Positions 14,624 through 23,404 are shown, numbered from the stretch's first letter. The stretch is DNA of 38,294 bases from an uncultured Granulosicoccaceae bacterium (GCA_937922015.1 CAKZVB010000098.1:1-38294); one strand, 5' to 3'. Notes: generated by a model from the letters alone, not told the origin. Program-made: numbers and translations.

Positions 14624-15622
14624 TCAGCCCTTTTTAAGGGCAGCCGGCGCGCTTGTTTTTTTGCGGGCTGGTCTGACCAATCCCAACGGGCGGAGATCGT
14701 TCCTTACTGAGGCACTGAAAAATCCCCACAGAAAGCCCCCGTAGGAGTGGTTGCTGCAAGCGCGTGGCAGATGTTCCCAGATATTACGATGGACTTCGTG
14801 TAAATGGTAGCTTGGTACTTTAGGGTACAAATGATGTGCTAGGTGGTAGTTTTCATACAGCATTAGCCAGGCCGTTATCGGTGATGTATGAATAGTGCGG
14901 CTGGCGAGTAAAGGGTCGCCCTGGCGGCCTAATGCATGGGAGGCAAGGCCGCGAATATTGGTAAGCACGTTCATGACGAGCAGCGGCAATAACCAGTAAT
15001 GCAGGATCCACTGCTGCGGTACAGTGAGCAGGGCTGTCACGGCGACTGTTATTATTATCCCGTACTCGAATAAGATACGTTTGCGTACGTTTCTATTGGC
15101 GTGCCGCCAGGCCAGTAGCGGTATAAACAGAATATAAAGAAGCGAGCCTGCTATCAACTGCAGGTAGTAACATAACCAGACAATAAAGCGATGTTGTGTG
15201 TGCTGCTGATAGGTGCCAAAATCTCTGGCTCTGCCAAGTTCAATATGGTGATAGGTGTGGGTTAGTCTATAAGCGCTTGCTGATATCAATAGCGGCAGTG
15301 CCACCAGGAACGATGCCTGATTATTGGCTTTCTTGTTGCTGGCGAGTGTGCCATGTAAGCCTTCATGTAGAAAAAGCCCCAGGGAATTATAGGCGACCCC
15401 CATTAACAGCGTGCCGACACTTAGCAAAAGAGCAGTCATCAAGCCCGATTGAGCACTTGCTATGAAAACAAGCCCGGAACCGATCGAAAATAATATGGCA
15501 AACACAGCCACTTCAACCAGTCGCTTATGACGGCTGAGTGTATGCCATTGTAAAAACTGAGCGGCGTGTCCCTGCGATAATGTATTTTGTAACGAGCGTA
15601 GATCCGGTGCGGGAGTGGTCAT
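14624..15622 (-). CDS. second membrane fatty-acid desaturase family protein
   Basis: 332 residues from ATG 15622, chosen over an upstream TTG at 15688 because the extra residues do not look conserved. The His clusters are HEGLH at 86-90, HTYHH at 122-126 and HLAHH near residue 270 (ENYHLAHHLYPKVP). There are four to five membrane helices. It is only distantly related to the plus-strand desaturase (11912-12817): the third cluster is of the classical HxxHH form there is not. It therefore probably has a different regioselectivity or substrate. It leads a two-gene unit with the radical SAM gene, converging on the main operon. An upstream A/T-rich stretch (15623-15758) could hold the promoter. Confidence 0.85.
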   Translation of the reverse strand: MTTPAPDLRSLQNTLSQGHAAQFLQWHTLSRHKRLVEVAVFAILFSIGSGLVFIASAQSGLMTALLLSVGTLLMGVAYNSLGLFLHEGLHGTLASNKKANNQASFLVALPLLISASAYRLTHTYHHIELGRARDFGTYQQHTQHRFIVWLCYYLQLIAGSLLYILFIPLLAWRHANRNVRKRILFEYGIIITVAVTALLTVPQQWILHYWLLPLLVMNVLTNIRGLASHALGRQGDPLLASRTIHTSPITAWLMLYENYHLAHHLYPKVPSYHLHEVHRNIWEHLPRACSNHSYGGFLWGFFSASVRNDLRPLGLVRPARKKTSAPAALKKG

Positions 15623-15758
15623 TTGATTTGATATTGTCGTTGATATACTCCAGGTTACACACTGTAGACTAAATCTACAGACAATCAAAATCGAGATGTT
15701 GTTACACTGTTGTAGCGTATCGGAATATAAAGGTTCCGGACATCAAAATCCGGTGTAA

Positions 15759-16151
15759 CTACTGCAGATTGTCAGGCCCGAAAGACATTGGGAGCAGTTT
15801 CCCCAGTGTTGTTTGCAGTCGCAGTTCTTTGTCGTCACATATTAGTACGGTTGTATCGTCGGTAGAAAATTCTCTGATGCGCTGTCTGCATCCACCGCAG
15901 GGCGTGCAGGGCTCTGTGCCTTTGCCCGCTACTGCTATGGCGATTATTTTTTTATCTCCGCCTGCAATCATGGCGCTGATGGCGCCGGCTTCTGCACATG
16001 AGCCTACGGGGTAGGCGGCGTTTTCTACGTTGCATCCGCTATAGATTGTGCCTGACTCTGATAGTATCGCTGCACCTACTTTAAAGTTTGAGTACGGTGC
16101 GTAGGCACTTTGCATAATGCGCTGTGCCTGTTTGATCAGTTCGTTGTGCAT
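15759..16151 (-). CDS. cdd: cytidine deaminase
   Basis: 130 residues from ATG 16151, the typical length of the homotetrameric type. It hydrolyses cytidine and deoxycytidine to uridine and deoxyuridine in pyrimidine salvage. The zinc site is C52-A-E54 (SCAEAGA) and P-C-x2-C (C85 and C88 in PCTPCGGC), with E54 as the proton shuttle; the substrate-binding motif NVENAAYP is at 41-48. It lies 48 bases downstream of the Sel1-like gene on the same strand, which may place both on one transcript. An upstream in-frame extension to 16193 exists but lacks conservation and would lengthen the protein beyond the normal size. Confidence 0.93.
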   Translation of the reverse strand: MHNELIKQAQRIMQSAYAPYSNFKVGAAILSESGTIYSGCNVENAAYPVGSCAEAGAISAMIAGGDKKIIAIAVAGKGTEPCTPCGGCRQRIREFSTDDTTVLICDDKELRLQTTLGKLLPMSFGPDNLQ

Positions 16152-16199
16152 AACTATTGATTGTCGCTGTGGTGGCTTGTGATGGCAACTCATGGTGAG

Positions 16200-16811
16200 T
16201 CAGGGTAGTATCATCCACCATTTTTTGTTTATTTTCTTTTCGATTGTTTTCGCGAACTGGCACGCTTCATCTTCTTCGCCGTGAATGCATCCGGTTTTTA
16301 AGACACTTAAAGCCAGTTCGGTATCCTTTTCAACGCCCAGGCCTCTGGAGAGCAGCATTCCGTACATAGTGCATCCCCAGGCGTCTGATTTGCTGCAGGT
16401 GTGTTTGAATGTTTCCGGGTAGCAATCAGTGTTGTCTGGATCTTTGGCCATTAAGCTGGTGGCGAAGTTTGTGCAGGCTGTAATAAGACCTTGTTCGCAG
16501 GCCATGCCAAACAGTCTTTTCGGGTATTTGTCATCGACATTATTAGCCTGCAAGTGAATGGCCAGACCAAAGCAATGGTTAGGGCTGCCATTCATGCATT
16601 GAAGCAGGCAGGAATTACCTTCGGATGAACAGTTTGAAATATGATCTTTATATTCTGCTTCAGGTTCTTTGTAATTTTCCACAGGACATGAAGTGTCGAA
16701 TGCTGTCAATTCACTGTAGTTATCAATGAATGACAGAAGTACTTCATCGGGCTCGGCCTGTGCGACAGGCAGCAACATAAGGTTCAGTAATATAATGTTC
16801 AGTAATTTCAT
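16200..16811 (-). CDS. exported Cys-rich Sel1-like-repeat protein
   Basis: 203 residues. An N-terminal signal peptide (MKLLNIILLNLMLLPVAQA) is followed by a mature protein with about 15 Cys. Repeated helical pairs of the Sel1-like type are visible: KRLFGMACEQGLITACTNFATSL, TFKHTCSKSDAWGCTMYGMLLSRGLG, and ALSVLKTGCIHGEEDEACQFAKT, each broken so that regular A-x-x-L and Cys pairs occur at fixed spacing. Such Cys-rich Sel1-like proteins (HcpA type in Helicobacter) form disulphide-stabilised solenoids in the periplasm. The function is not readable. It precedes cytidine deaminase on the same strand by 48 bases. Confidence 0.72.
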   Translation of the reverse strand: MKLLNIILLNLMLLPVAQAEPDEVLLSFIDNYSELTAFDTSCPVENYKEPEAEYKDHISNCSSEGNSCLLQCMNGSPNHCFGLAIHLQANNVDDKYPKRLFGMACEQGLITACTNFATSLMAKDPDNTDCYPETFKHTCSKSDAWGCTMYGMLLSRGLGVEKDTELALSVLKTGCIHGEEDEACQFAKTIEKKINKKWWMILP

Positions 16812-17113
16812 TGTACTTCCCAGCCAAAACTTGCTTGTGTTTGATTAAGAATCTCAGTGGTCTTTGTGTTGCCGCGTTTGTAAGCAGGGCGCCGGAAACC
16901 GTTTAGTATTGGCTCCGTCGCCAATAGCATGTGACAATAGAACGATGATATCAAGCGGCTGCAGCCATGAATTTCTGTTCCAGCTGTGTATTTTCGAATA
17001 CCTTTCTAAATGGAATTCGTATGTGGCCATTATTGGACAGGCTGCTGGTTGACTGTCCACCTTAACTGTCTGACTTTTTTCTGAATATTAATCCTGAAAA
17101 TACATCTGTCCGG
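16812..17113. other. non-coding gap with stem-loop near the permease gene
   Basis: About 300 bases between divergent genes, with no convincing reading frame. A 7-bp perfect inverted repeat, TGGACAG (17034-17040) and CTGTCCA (17053-17059) around a 12-base loop, is followed by a T-run at 17075-17080. It could be an operator, a leader hairpin for the downstream MFS permease, or a remnant terminator. No good -10/-35 pair was found by eye. Confidence 0.35.
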
Positions 17114-18253
17114 GTGTTAGCTACCCTCGGATCAGGACCCCGCGTGGCGGCGGTGTTTGCGGCACTTTTCTGGGTGCTGTGTATCAGTACGGTCTACCTT
17201 CCAGAGTGGTTGCACCGAACCGGGCTGGATACCGCGCAGGTGGCACTGGTTCTTGCCTGCGCTACCTGGCTGAAAGTGCCATTGACACTTGCGGCTGGCT
17301 ATACAGCGGATCAGCTGGGACGGCGTAAGGCTGTGCTGATTGTGGGGAGTGGTGTTGTGATGTTGGGCTTCCCTCTGTTGTTTGTGGTTAATGGTTATTA
17401 CTGGCTGTGTTTATTATGGGCGGTTGTGGGTGCGCTGACATCTACCATGGTGCCGCTGGCTGACAGTATCAGTGTCACTGCGGTAAGACGCGAAGGGCTG
17501 ACCTATGGTCGCATGCGCATGTGGGGGTCGTTAAGTTTTCTGCTTGCCAGTATGTTGGGTGGCCTAATTATTCGTCATTATGGCAATAACGCCGTCGTAT
17601 GGTTATTGTGCGGTGGTGCGCTGGCGTTATTTTTATGTGTCTTGTTGTTGCCGGACTACAACTCCAGGCGTCCGATGCAACCAGATCTTTCTCTGTTCCC
17701 TGTATTAAAAATTCCGGGCTTTGTTGTTTTTCTATTGGTGGCAGCCACGCTGATGGCCAGTCATGCGGCGTTGTATAGTTTATCGACTGTTCACTGGGCG
17801 GCAGTGGGTATAAGCCTTCCCGTAATAGGTATGTTATGGGCGACGGGTGTGGTGGCTGAAATCATAATCTTTTTTATTTCTGCCAGAGTTATTGGCAAAT
17901 TCAGTCCCTGGAGCCTGTTGTTCATCGCGGGAGTAGTGGGCCTGGTGCGCTGGTCCCTGACGGCGGTGGTCGTTGATGTGGTTTTGCTGTTTTGCATTCA
18001 ATCCCTGCATGCAATTACGTTTACATTTACGCAACTGGCAGTGGTAAATTTTATTGCACGCAAAGTGCCTGAAGAGATGACTTCCAGTGCGCAGACTATC
18101 TATGATAGCTGTGCGTTGGGGTTGATTTTCGGGTTGGCGTTGTATGTCAGTGGGTTGTTGTCTAAAGTTGATATTAGCTTTTCTTTTTGGGCCATGGCGA
18201 TGATGTCGGGCGGTGGGGGATTGGTGGCGGTTTATTTTGCCTGGCGGGAGTGA
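17114..18253 (+). CDS. MFS transporter (MFS_1-like / HcaT-like branch)
   Basis: 379 residues with about 12 hydrophobic helices, typical MFS length. The cytoplasmic loop between helices 2 and 3 carries GYTADQLGRRK (about 56-66), matching the MFS motif G-x3-D-x2-G-R-R. The sequence RRxxLTYGRMRMWGS (about 126-140) is characteristic of the branch that includes 3-phenylpropionate/nucleoside proton symporters. Substrate unknown. The start is GTG at 17114. It stands alone between the Sel1/cdd unit and a non-coding repeat region, so no operon context helps. Confidence 0.82.
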   Translation: MLATLGSGPRVAAVFAALFWVLCISTVYLPEWLHRTGLDTAQVALVLACATWLKVPLTLAAGYTADQLGRRKAVLIVGSGVVMLGFPLLFVVNGYYWLCLLWAVVGALTSTMVPLADSISVTAVRREGLTYGRMRMWGSLSFLLASMLGGLIIRHYGNNAVVWLLCGGALALFLCVLLLPDYNSRRPMQPDLSLFPVLKIPGFVVFLLVAATLMASHAALYSLSTVHWAAVGISLPVIGMLWATGVVAEIIIFFISARVIGKFSPWSLLFIAGVVGLVRWSLTAVVVDVVLLFCIQSLHAITFTFTQLAVVNFIARKVPEEMTSSAQTIYDSCALGLIFGLALYVSGLLSKVDISFSFWAMAMMSGGGGLVAVYFAWRE

Positions 18254-18750
18254 TTTATTGTTTTATGTGTTCTGCTTTGATGATGTGTCTATTAATACGT
18301 ACTGCTTTTACTGCTGCTTTGGCGTGCCATCCATGGCATTTTTTCGAAGCCAGTCCCTGGCTGTACGAGTCACTTTTCACGGGCGGAAAGTAACCAAAAA
18401 CCCTCTTTGCTTGATTCGCTGCTACCTTGCCCTTCGGGTTCCTACGGAATTTTTTAAAATCATCCGGAGTCGGGCCGCGCCAGACGCACATCCCTGCGCT
18501 GCTGGCGCTCACGCTGGCATCCATGGCGCTTTGACCCGACTCCGGATGATTTCAAAAAACAAGGCAGACGCTGGTGAGGGGAGGTGACAGTTCCGGACTC
18601 TGTTTGAGAGATAAAAGAAACGGATGTCACTGACAGGACTATCTTTGGTTGTGTTTTGCTGTGTTGTTTAGGCTTTTATTTGATTTTGCTTTTTAGATGT
18701 TCTGCTTTATAGCACTGCTATAGCAGGCTGACTCTTCTGACGGATTCTGA
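18254..18750. other. non-coding region with nested inverted repeats
   Basis: About 500 bases between convergent genes. Besides the perfect repeat listed separately, 18369-18378 and 18385-18394 form an imperfect hairpin (GTCACTTTTC / GGAAAGTAAC), 18325-18338 is a near-palindrome (TGCCAT-CC-ATGGCA), and 18708-18722 is the palindrome TATAGCA-C-TGCTATA. Both strands have open frames of about 90-120 codons here, but they coincide with the inverted repeats and show no protein-like composition, so I treat the region as non-coding. A dispersed chromosomal repeat is a reasonable guess. Confidence 0.5.
18457..18552. repeat. perfect 18-bp inverted repeat with 60-base loop
   Basis: The left arm AAATCATCCGGAGTCGGG (18457-18474) is exactly complementary to the right arm (18535-18552). 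The loop is GC-rich with further short repeats (GGCATCCATGGCG, and the same core at 18325-18338). On the transcript this would be a long stem-loop between two convergent genes. No T-run follows directly, so it is not a classical terminator, though it could still terminate in both directions. Possibly part of a repeated intergenic element. Confidence 0.75.
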
Positions 18751-19671
18751 TCACGCCAGGTCTGCGCTGATGGTGTAGCCGCTGTTTGAAAGTGTCTGCG
18801 CTATGGCGGCGATATGGTCCGGTCCTACTTCGCAGCAGCCACCTACGATTGATGCGCCGCGGCTTACCCAGTCCATTGCGAACGCGGCGTATTCATCGGG
18901 TCCGAGGTCGTGTCTGGCTTCGAGGCTGGCTACGGTGCCTCCGGGTTGTAGTGCAGCGATTGACGTGAAGCCGTTGGCATAGGCACCGACCGGGCGTGTG
19001 CTTGCGTCCAGCTGCGGCCAGCAGCTGGAGATGGATTCGGGTTTACTGCAGTTAAGCATCACGGCGTCCACTTCCAGTTCATCGAGTATTTCAATCGCCT
19101 GCTGCAGGCTTTCGCCGCTGCGTAGATTACCGGAGTTGTTGTCTTCTACGGATAACGCTACCCAGATTGGTTTGCCGCTTTCAGCAGCAGCTATTGCAAC
19201 GGCACGGGTTTCGCGCAGCGACGCTATTGTTTCGGCCATAAAGAAATCCACGCCTCTGGCCTGGGTGGTAACCAGGTCGCGGTAACTTTCCAGTGCGGTT
19301 TCAAAATCCGGGGCGATATCAGGACGGTAGCTGGCGACTAGTGGACCAAGACTGCCGGCGATTTTAACGCCGCTTACACCTGCCTTGTCTCTGGCAGTAT
19401 GTGCAAGCTCAATGGCTTTTTCCGTCAGGGGTTTAAACTGTGTCGGGTCACCCCATCGCTGTAGTCGATCCGGTGTAACGGAGTAGGTATTGAGAGTAAT
19501 TACCTTTGCACCGGCATTGATATAATCGATGTGCAGGTCGCGGACAATATCGGGCATTTCCATCATTACTGCAGCCGACCACATAGGTTGCGGCGCGCGT
19601 TTGCTTCTTCTGATTAATTCCTGGCCCATTCCGCCGTCAAGCAGAACAATGGAAGTGGTGTTGTTTTTCAA
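18751..19671 (-). CDS. homocysteine S-methyltransferase family protein
   Basis: 306 residues, usual single-domain length. The family transfers a methyl group from S-methylmethionine or a related donor to homocysteine. The DGGMGQEL segment at residues 12-19 forms the start of the barrel. Zinc ligands are C208 (MLNCSKPE) and C279-C280 (GGCCEVGPDHI). It is similar in plan to MmuM, but the substrate is not certain; a betaine- or other methyl-donor enzyme is possible. ATG at 19671. It is followed downstream by the repeat-rich gap and preceded 109 bases away by dgt on the same strand, so it may be co-transcribed. Confidence 0.85.
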   Translation of the reverse strand: MKNNTTSIVLLDGGMGQELIRRSKRAPQPMWSAAVMMEMPDIVRDLHIDYINAGAKVITLNTYSVTPDRLQRWGDPTQFKPLTEKAIELAHTARDKAGVSGVKIAGSLGPLVASYRPDIAPDFETALESYRDLVTTQARGVDFFMAETIASLRETRAVAIAAAESGKPIWVALSVEDNNSGNLRSGESLQQAIEILDELEVDAVMLNCSKPESISSCWPQLDASTRPVGAYANGFTSIAALQPGGTVASLEARHDLGPDEYAAFAMDWVSRGASIVGGCCEVGPDHIAAIAQTLSNSGYTISADLA

Positions 19672-19780
19672 TAGAGTTAACCCTGTCGCTCTGTGAATAA
19701 TGCGGGTTAAGCCCCTTTTACCCGAGTGTCAGATGCTGGAAATTCGCGGGTAGTTTGGGTCAAGAAGTCAATCCGGTCAA

Positions 19781-21136
19781 TTAAATTCGGTCAAATATTG
19801 AACCAGCGCTGGGTGTGGAGAAGCGATGATAAATCCGCGTGGCTGAAGCGTCGGTTAATGCTGAAATGTAGTCGCAAATCAGCCGGTTCGGGTTGTCGTT
19901 TTCCTGACAGTTTTCGTAGACATCGCCTGGCAGCAAGCGTTCCGGATTGTGCAGATAAATATCGAAAATTTTTAAAATAACCTGTTGTCCGCGATACTGC
20001 AATGCCTGAAGTTCAGGTAATAATATGACTTCATGCATCACAAATTTTTTCAGTAGCTTTAACATTTCAAACGCGTGTGGTGCCATCTGAGCCTGCAGCC
20101 GAAGCAGCGGGTGGTCGAATTCTTTGTTTTCAATAATTGAAATATTATTGATCAGCCAGCCAACCAGTTTGCTGATGGCATGTTTGCGTCTTTTGTTGCT
20201 GCCGCTAAACAGGTTCTCGGTGTAGAAGTCGGCGTTGTCGGTGATTGGATTGCCGGTTATCTGTTGCAGCGGTTCTAAAAACTCGTGCTGCCATTGTCTG
20301 GGTGAAAGCAGTGACATGGCGACGGCGTCTTCGAGGTCGTGTACGCCGTAGGCAATATCGTCAGCCAGCTCCATTATCGATGTGTCGAAGCTTTTATAGA
20401 TGGTTTTTAAATGACTGTTTTTTGATGGTTCTGTGGTGCTTAGGAATACTTCTCTGTCGCGGCTGGAGAAAGGCTCAAGAGTCCATTGCAGTACGTCTCT
20501 TTCATCGGTATAGATACCTTTGGGCGGGTGCCATTCATCAAGGTTAAGTGAGTGGTCTTGTTGTAGTGCCGTATCGCTATAGCGTGCAAGCTCTGTACAG
20601 AAACCCGGGTACTTAACAATGCCAAGTGTGGCGCGCCGCGTGAGGTCAAGGCCGCTGTTTTCTGAGTATTCGCCCAGGCGGGCAAGAATTCGCAAAGTCT
20701 GACCGTTGGCTTCAAAACCGCCGGAGTCCCGCATCATGTAGTTTAGTGCGACCTCACCACCATGGCCGAATGGTGAGTGACCGATATCGTGAGCCAGGCA
20801 GGCAGCGTCCATCAAACCAGAGGGGGCCAGCCATTGCTTGTGTTCCTCGGCCTCAGTGGTGGCGCGCAAGTGTTCGCAGATACCAGAGCCTATCTGGGCT
20901 ACTTCAAGTGAATGAGTCAGTCGCGTGCGATAAAAGTCGCTTTCGCCCAGACCAAGCACCTGCGTCTTTGATTGTAATGCTCTAAACCAGGCGCTGTGTA
21001 TAACGCGTGCGCGATCCCGCTGAAAATGGCTTTCAATGGTGCCCGCATTAAACCGGGTTTTTTTAGACGTCCTTTTTTGGGAGCGACGTGCGATCCAGTC
21101 ATCCAATGCGATATTTCCTTTGGGTTTTACTGACAA
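19781..21136 (-). CDS. dgt: dGTPase-type deoxyguanosinetriphosphate triphosphohydrolase
   Basis: 451 residues. HD-superfamily metal site: H75 within TRLTHSLEVA, H116-D117 in AHDIGHSPFGHGGE, the histidines H120 and H125 in the same stretch, and a later Asp (ELADDIAYGVHDLED). These features match dNTP triphosphohydrolases (dGTPase, about 450-500 residues), which cleave dNTPs to the nucleoside and tripolyphosphate, affecting the dNTP pool and in some cases phage defence. Whether it prefers dGTP cannot be told from sequence. The YGVHDLEDA segment fits the clade-1 enzymes. ATG at 21136. Adjacent to the methyltransferase gene, but no functional link is apparent. Confidence 0.9.
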   Translation of the reverse strand: MSVKPKGNIALDDWIARRSQKRTSKKTRFNAGTIESHFQRDRARVIHSAWFRALQSKTQVLGLGESDFYRTRLTHSLEVAQIGSGICEHLRATTEAEEHKQWLAPSGLMDAACLAHDIGHSPFGHGGEVALNYMMRDSGGFEANGQTLRILARLGEYSENSGLDLTRRATLGIVKYPGFCTELARYSDTALQQDHSLNLDEWHPPKGIYTDERDVLQWTLEPFSSRDREVFLSTTEPSKNSHLKTIYKSFDTSIMELADDIAYGVHDLEDAVAMSLLSPRQWQHEFLEPLQQITGNPITDNADFYTENLFSGSNKRRKHAISKLVGWLINNISIIENKEFDHPLLRLQAQMAPHAFEMLKLLKKFVMHEVILLPELQALQYRGQQVILKIFDIYLHNPERLLPGDVYENCQENDNPNRLICDYISALTDASATRIYHRFSTPSAGSIFDRI

Positions 21137-21300
21137 TGTACACGTTGATGATTTGAGCGTTTCAATACTATTTTACCGCGAATTATACTGTGATTACTGA
21201 ATATTCTTGTGACCTGGTGGTGTGGCGAGCCTGCGCCGCAGAAGCTCTGCTGCTGCGAACGTGCTGACGGCTTCTACCGTGCAGGCTGGTGACCAGATGT

Positions 21301-21981
21301 TTAAACCGCATGGGCATCCAGCATCCAATGTACGGCGTCGACAATATCGTACACGGGCAGTCCGGTGTGGGTGCGTAGCTCGGCTTTGTACGGTGACAGG
21401 TTTGTGCATTCCAGAATTATCGCCCGTAGTCCCGGGCACTTTTTCAGTAGCCTGTCAGACGCTGTTAGAACTTCAGTTAATGCAGATTGGCGATCGAGAG
21501 TAGCGCAGTCTTCGGCAATGGTTTTTTTCAGGCTGTCGCTCTCGAGCAGTCCCTCTATGGCGGCAGGTATAAACTGACCAAGGTGCAGTGTGTTTAATTT
21601 TTCCTTGTCGAAAGTCAGTACACCCAGATATTCGCAGCCGCCATGGCAACTGCTTAACAAGGGCAGAAGTGTCAGTGACGAGGTAATCACGGGTGTGGGG
21701 CTGAGTTGCGCCAGCTGTTGCTGCATGGAAGATAAAAAACCGCACGAGGTTGTGATAATGCTGACGTGCTGTTTTGTCAGTTCAGTGGCGGCAATTTCAA
21801 TGTCTTGCTTTACTGTCGTGGCAATGGATTTGCCAATGACAATTGTGGCCGGGGTGGCACTTTCTATTGACTGGTAGATAACCGGGTGATTAAACGAGGT
21901 CGGGTTGCCAACATCGCCCGGTAACCTTGGAAACTTTGTGTTCAAAATAAGAACACCTATGGTACGAGTTGGATTTTCCAT
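21301..21981 (-). CDS. Asp/Glu-racemase-superfamily protein
   Basis: 226 residues. The two catalytic-type Cys of the superfamily are present: C80 (ITTSCGF) and C192 (LECTNLSPY), in the two Rossmann-like halves. The N-terminus starts with IGVLILNTKFPRLPGDVGN. The closest pattern is the uncharacterised group of aspartate/glutamate racemase-family proteins rather than MurI, which is longer and has different surrounding motifs. It could racemise an amino acid or act on a hydantoin/maleate-like substrate. ATG at 21981. It is separated from the outer-membrane-protein gene by a terminator, so it has its own transcription unit or depends on leakage. Confidence 0.8.
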   Translation of the reverse strand: MENPTRTIGVLILNTKFPRLPGDVGNPTSFNHPVIYQSIESATPATIVIGKSIATTVKQDIEIAATELTKQHVSIITTSCGFLSSMQQQLAQLSPTPVITSSLTLLPLLSSCHGGCEYLGVLTFDKEKLNTLHLGQFIPAAIEGLLESDSLKKTIAEDCATLDRQSALTEVLTASDRLLKKCPGLRAIILECTNLSPYKAELRTHTGLPVYDIVDAVHWMLDAHAV

Positions 21982-22035
21982 GGCTGTGAACCAAATCCTG
22001 ATTCATGTGGTGCGGAAATTCAGTATAAAGCGGGC

Positions 22036-22065
22036 AAAAAAAACGGGGGCAATGCCCCCGTTTTT
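22036..22065 (-). terminator. rho-independent terminator of the outer-membrane-protein gene
   Basis: A perfect 7-bp GC stem (CGGGGGC at 22044-22050 with its complement at 22054-22060, three-base loop) is extended by A/T pairs. Read on the minus strand it ends in a run of eight T, the classical layout. It lies 17 bases after the stop of the outer-membrane-protein gene. Confidence 0.92.
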
Positions 22066-22082
22066 CCTACACCCGGCTGTTT

Positions 22083-23369
22083 TTACTTAAGACGGTAGTT
22101 AAATCCGGTAGTAAAGTTGATACCCGGATCATCTCCGATTGAACCTGCCTGGTTCGGATCGGTGTCAGACTGAGTCAGGTTTAACCCAACGCTGTATTCA
22201 AGGCTGTTACCCAGATCGAAAGCGTAGCGAGTATTCAGTACGTGGGTTGTTGTCTCTTCTGTTTCGTTGTCGGAAAAGCTCATTCTCCAGCTATTGGTCC
22301 AGTCAATCATGTCTGAGACTTCATGTGTGTAAGTCATCTCGTTGTTGATCACCTGAATGGTGTTGTCACCGAATACCGGCTCGTAGCTTAGCGTGTTAAT
22401 GAACTGGCCTTTGTAACCGTATGGTTTGGCGTATTCCCATTCGAGAAGTAACTTGGGATCGTTGTCTGCAATACCGGACAGGTCACTTGCCTGGAAACCA
22501 GCTCCGGCGCGTACAACCCAGCCGTGTTTGCGAACACTGATTGGCTCATCTACCAGAACGTCGTCCATAGTAATTGCACCCAGTGCACCAAGCTTGCCGT
22601 CGCGAATAGACCCGCTGCGTGCGATCGCGGCTTCAATTGCTGCGTAGAAGTCAGGACGGTATTCATCCGCACCGAATTTACTTTGGAATTCCTGTTCCCG
22701 ATCAATGATTTCAGCTGCTTCGAGTGCGATTGAGTCTGGAATCGGGCCGGTCAGTAAGCCTTCGTTGTTTAACTCTTCAACAATTCGGATTACTTTTGCC
22801 AGTGGAGTGGCGTTGTATACGCGACCGTAACCAAGACCCAGTGTTGCTGAAACATCGTCTTCCGCACTGCTGTCACGGCTTTCGAATTCACCCTGGCCAA
22901 ACCAGAAAGCTTTTGGATAAGCAGATTGGTGAAAGTAGGTATCAATAACACCGTCAGCCTTGATGCCCCAATCGTCCGTCGATGGGTTAGGCACGTCGAC
23001 GAATTCAGTCTGCGCCACGCCGGCATCATCTAATACCGGATCGCCGTTCGCATCCAGAACGTCCGTTTCAACAGTGCTGGTCTTCTTTGACGATTTAGAT
23101 CCGCCGGCATCCAGCGTTACACCGTAGCTCCACGAGCGCGGCAACGTGCTGAAGCTTTTCTGGTAATCCGCAACGAGAGAGTAGTTGTAGCCGAGTCGAT
23201 CGTTATCAGCATCACCAGCAGGTTCGTTGGCGTTCAGGCTGCCGGAAATATAGGCCTCATCGTAGACGCTGTTTGCGACGGTGTAGTCTTCCAGTGATAG
23301 CGCGTTTGCCATCACCGGGATGCCGCTGACGGCAATCGCCAGCAATGTTTTCTGGATGTTGAGTTTCAT
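22083..23369 (-). CDS. predicted outer-membrane beta-barrel protein
   Basis: 428 residues. An N-terminal signal peptide (residues 1-23, ending ANA) is followed by alternating amphipathic strands rich in Tyr, Asn, Asp and Gly, with the last residues NFTTGFNYRLK. A C-terminal amphipathic strand ending in an aromatic-rich segment fits a barrel in the outer membrane. A low-complexity helical section (about 190-270) interrupts the barrel and may form a plug or periplasmic part. I do not recognise a named family; a porin-like or DUF-type barrel is likely. The gene has a good ribosome binding site (AGGAG, 10 bases before ATG), its own promoter and its own terminator, so it is probably highly expressed and monocistronic. 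Confidence 0.78.
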   Translation of the reverse strand: MKLNIQKTLLAIAVSGIPVMANALSLEDYTVANSVYDEAYISGSLNANEPAGDADNDRLGYNYSLVADYQKSFSTLPRSWSYGVTLDAGGSKSSKKTSTVETDVLDANGDPVLDDAGVAQTEFVDVPNPSTDDWGIKADGVIDTYFHQSAYPKAFWFGQGEFESRDSSAEDDVSATLGLGYGRVYNATPLAKVIRIVEELNNEGLLTGPIPDSIALEAAEIIDREQEFQSKFGADEYRPDFYAAIEAAIARSGSIRDGKLGALGAITMDDVLVDEPISVRKHGWVVRAGAGFQASDLSGIADNDPKLLLEWEYAKPYGYKGQFINTLSYEPVFGDNTIQVINNEMTYTHEVSDMIDWTNSWRMSFSDNETEETTTHVLNTRYAFDLGNSLEYSVGLNLTQSDTDPNQAGSIGDDPGINFTTGFNYRLK

Positions 23370-23404
23370 TGGGTTAACTCCTGGGGATAGGAATGGTTGT
23401 TTAG

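Noticed and set aside
18213-18587. 124-codon plus-strand frame
   Set aside because: It runs through the inverted repeats, lacks a ribosome binding site and looks unlike a protein; treated as non-coding repeat DNA.
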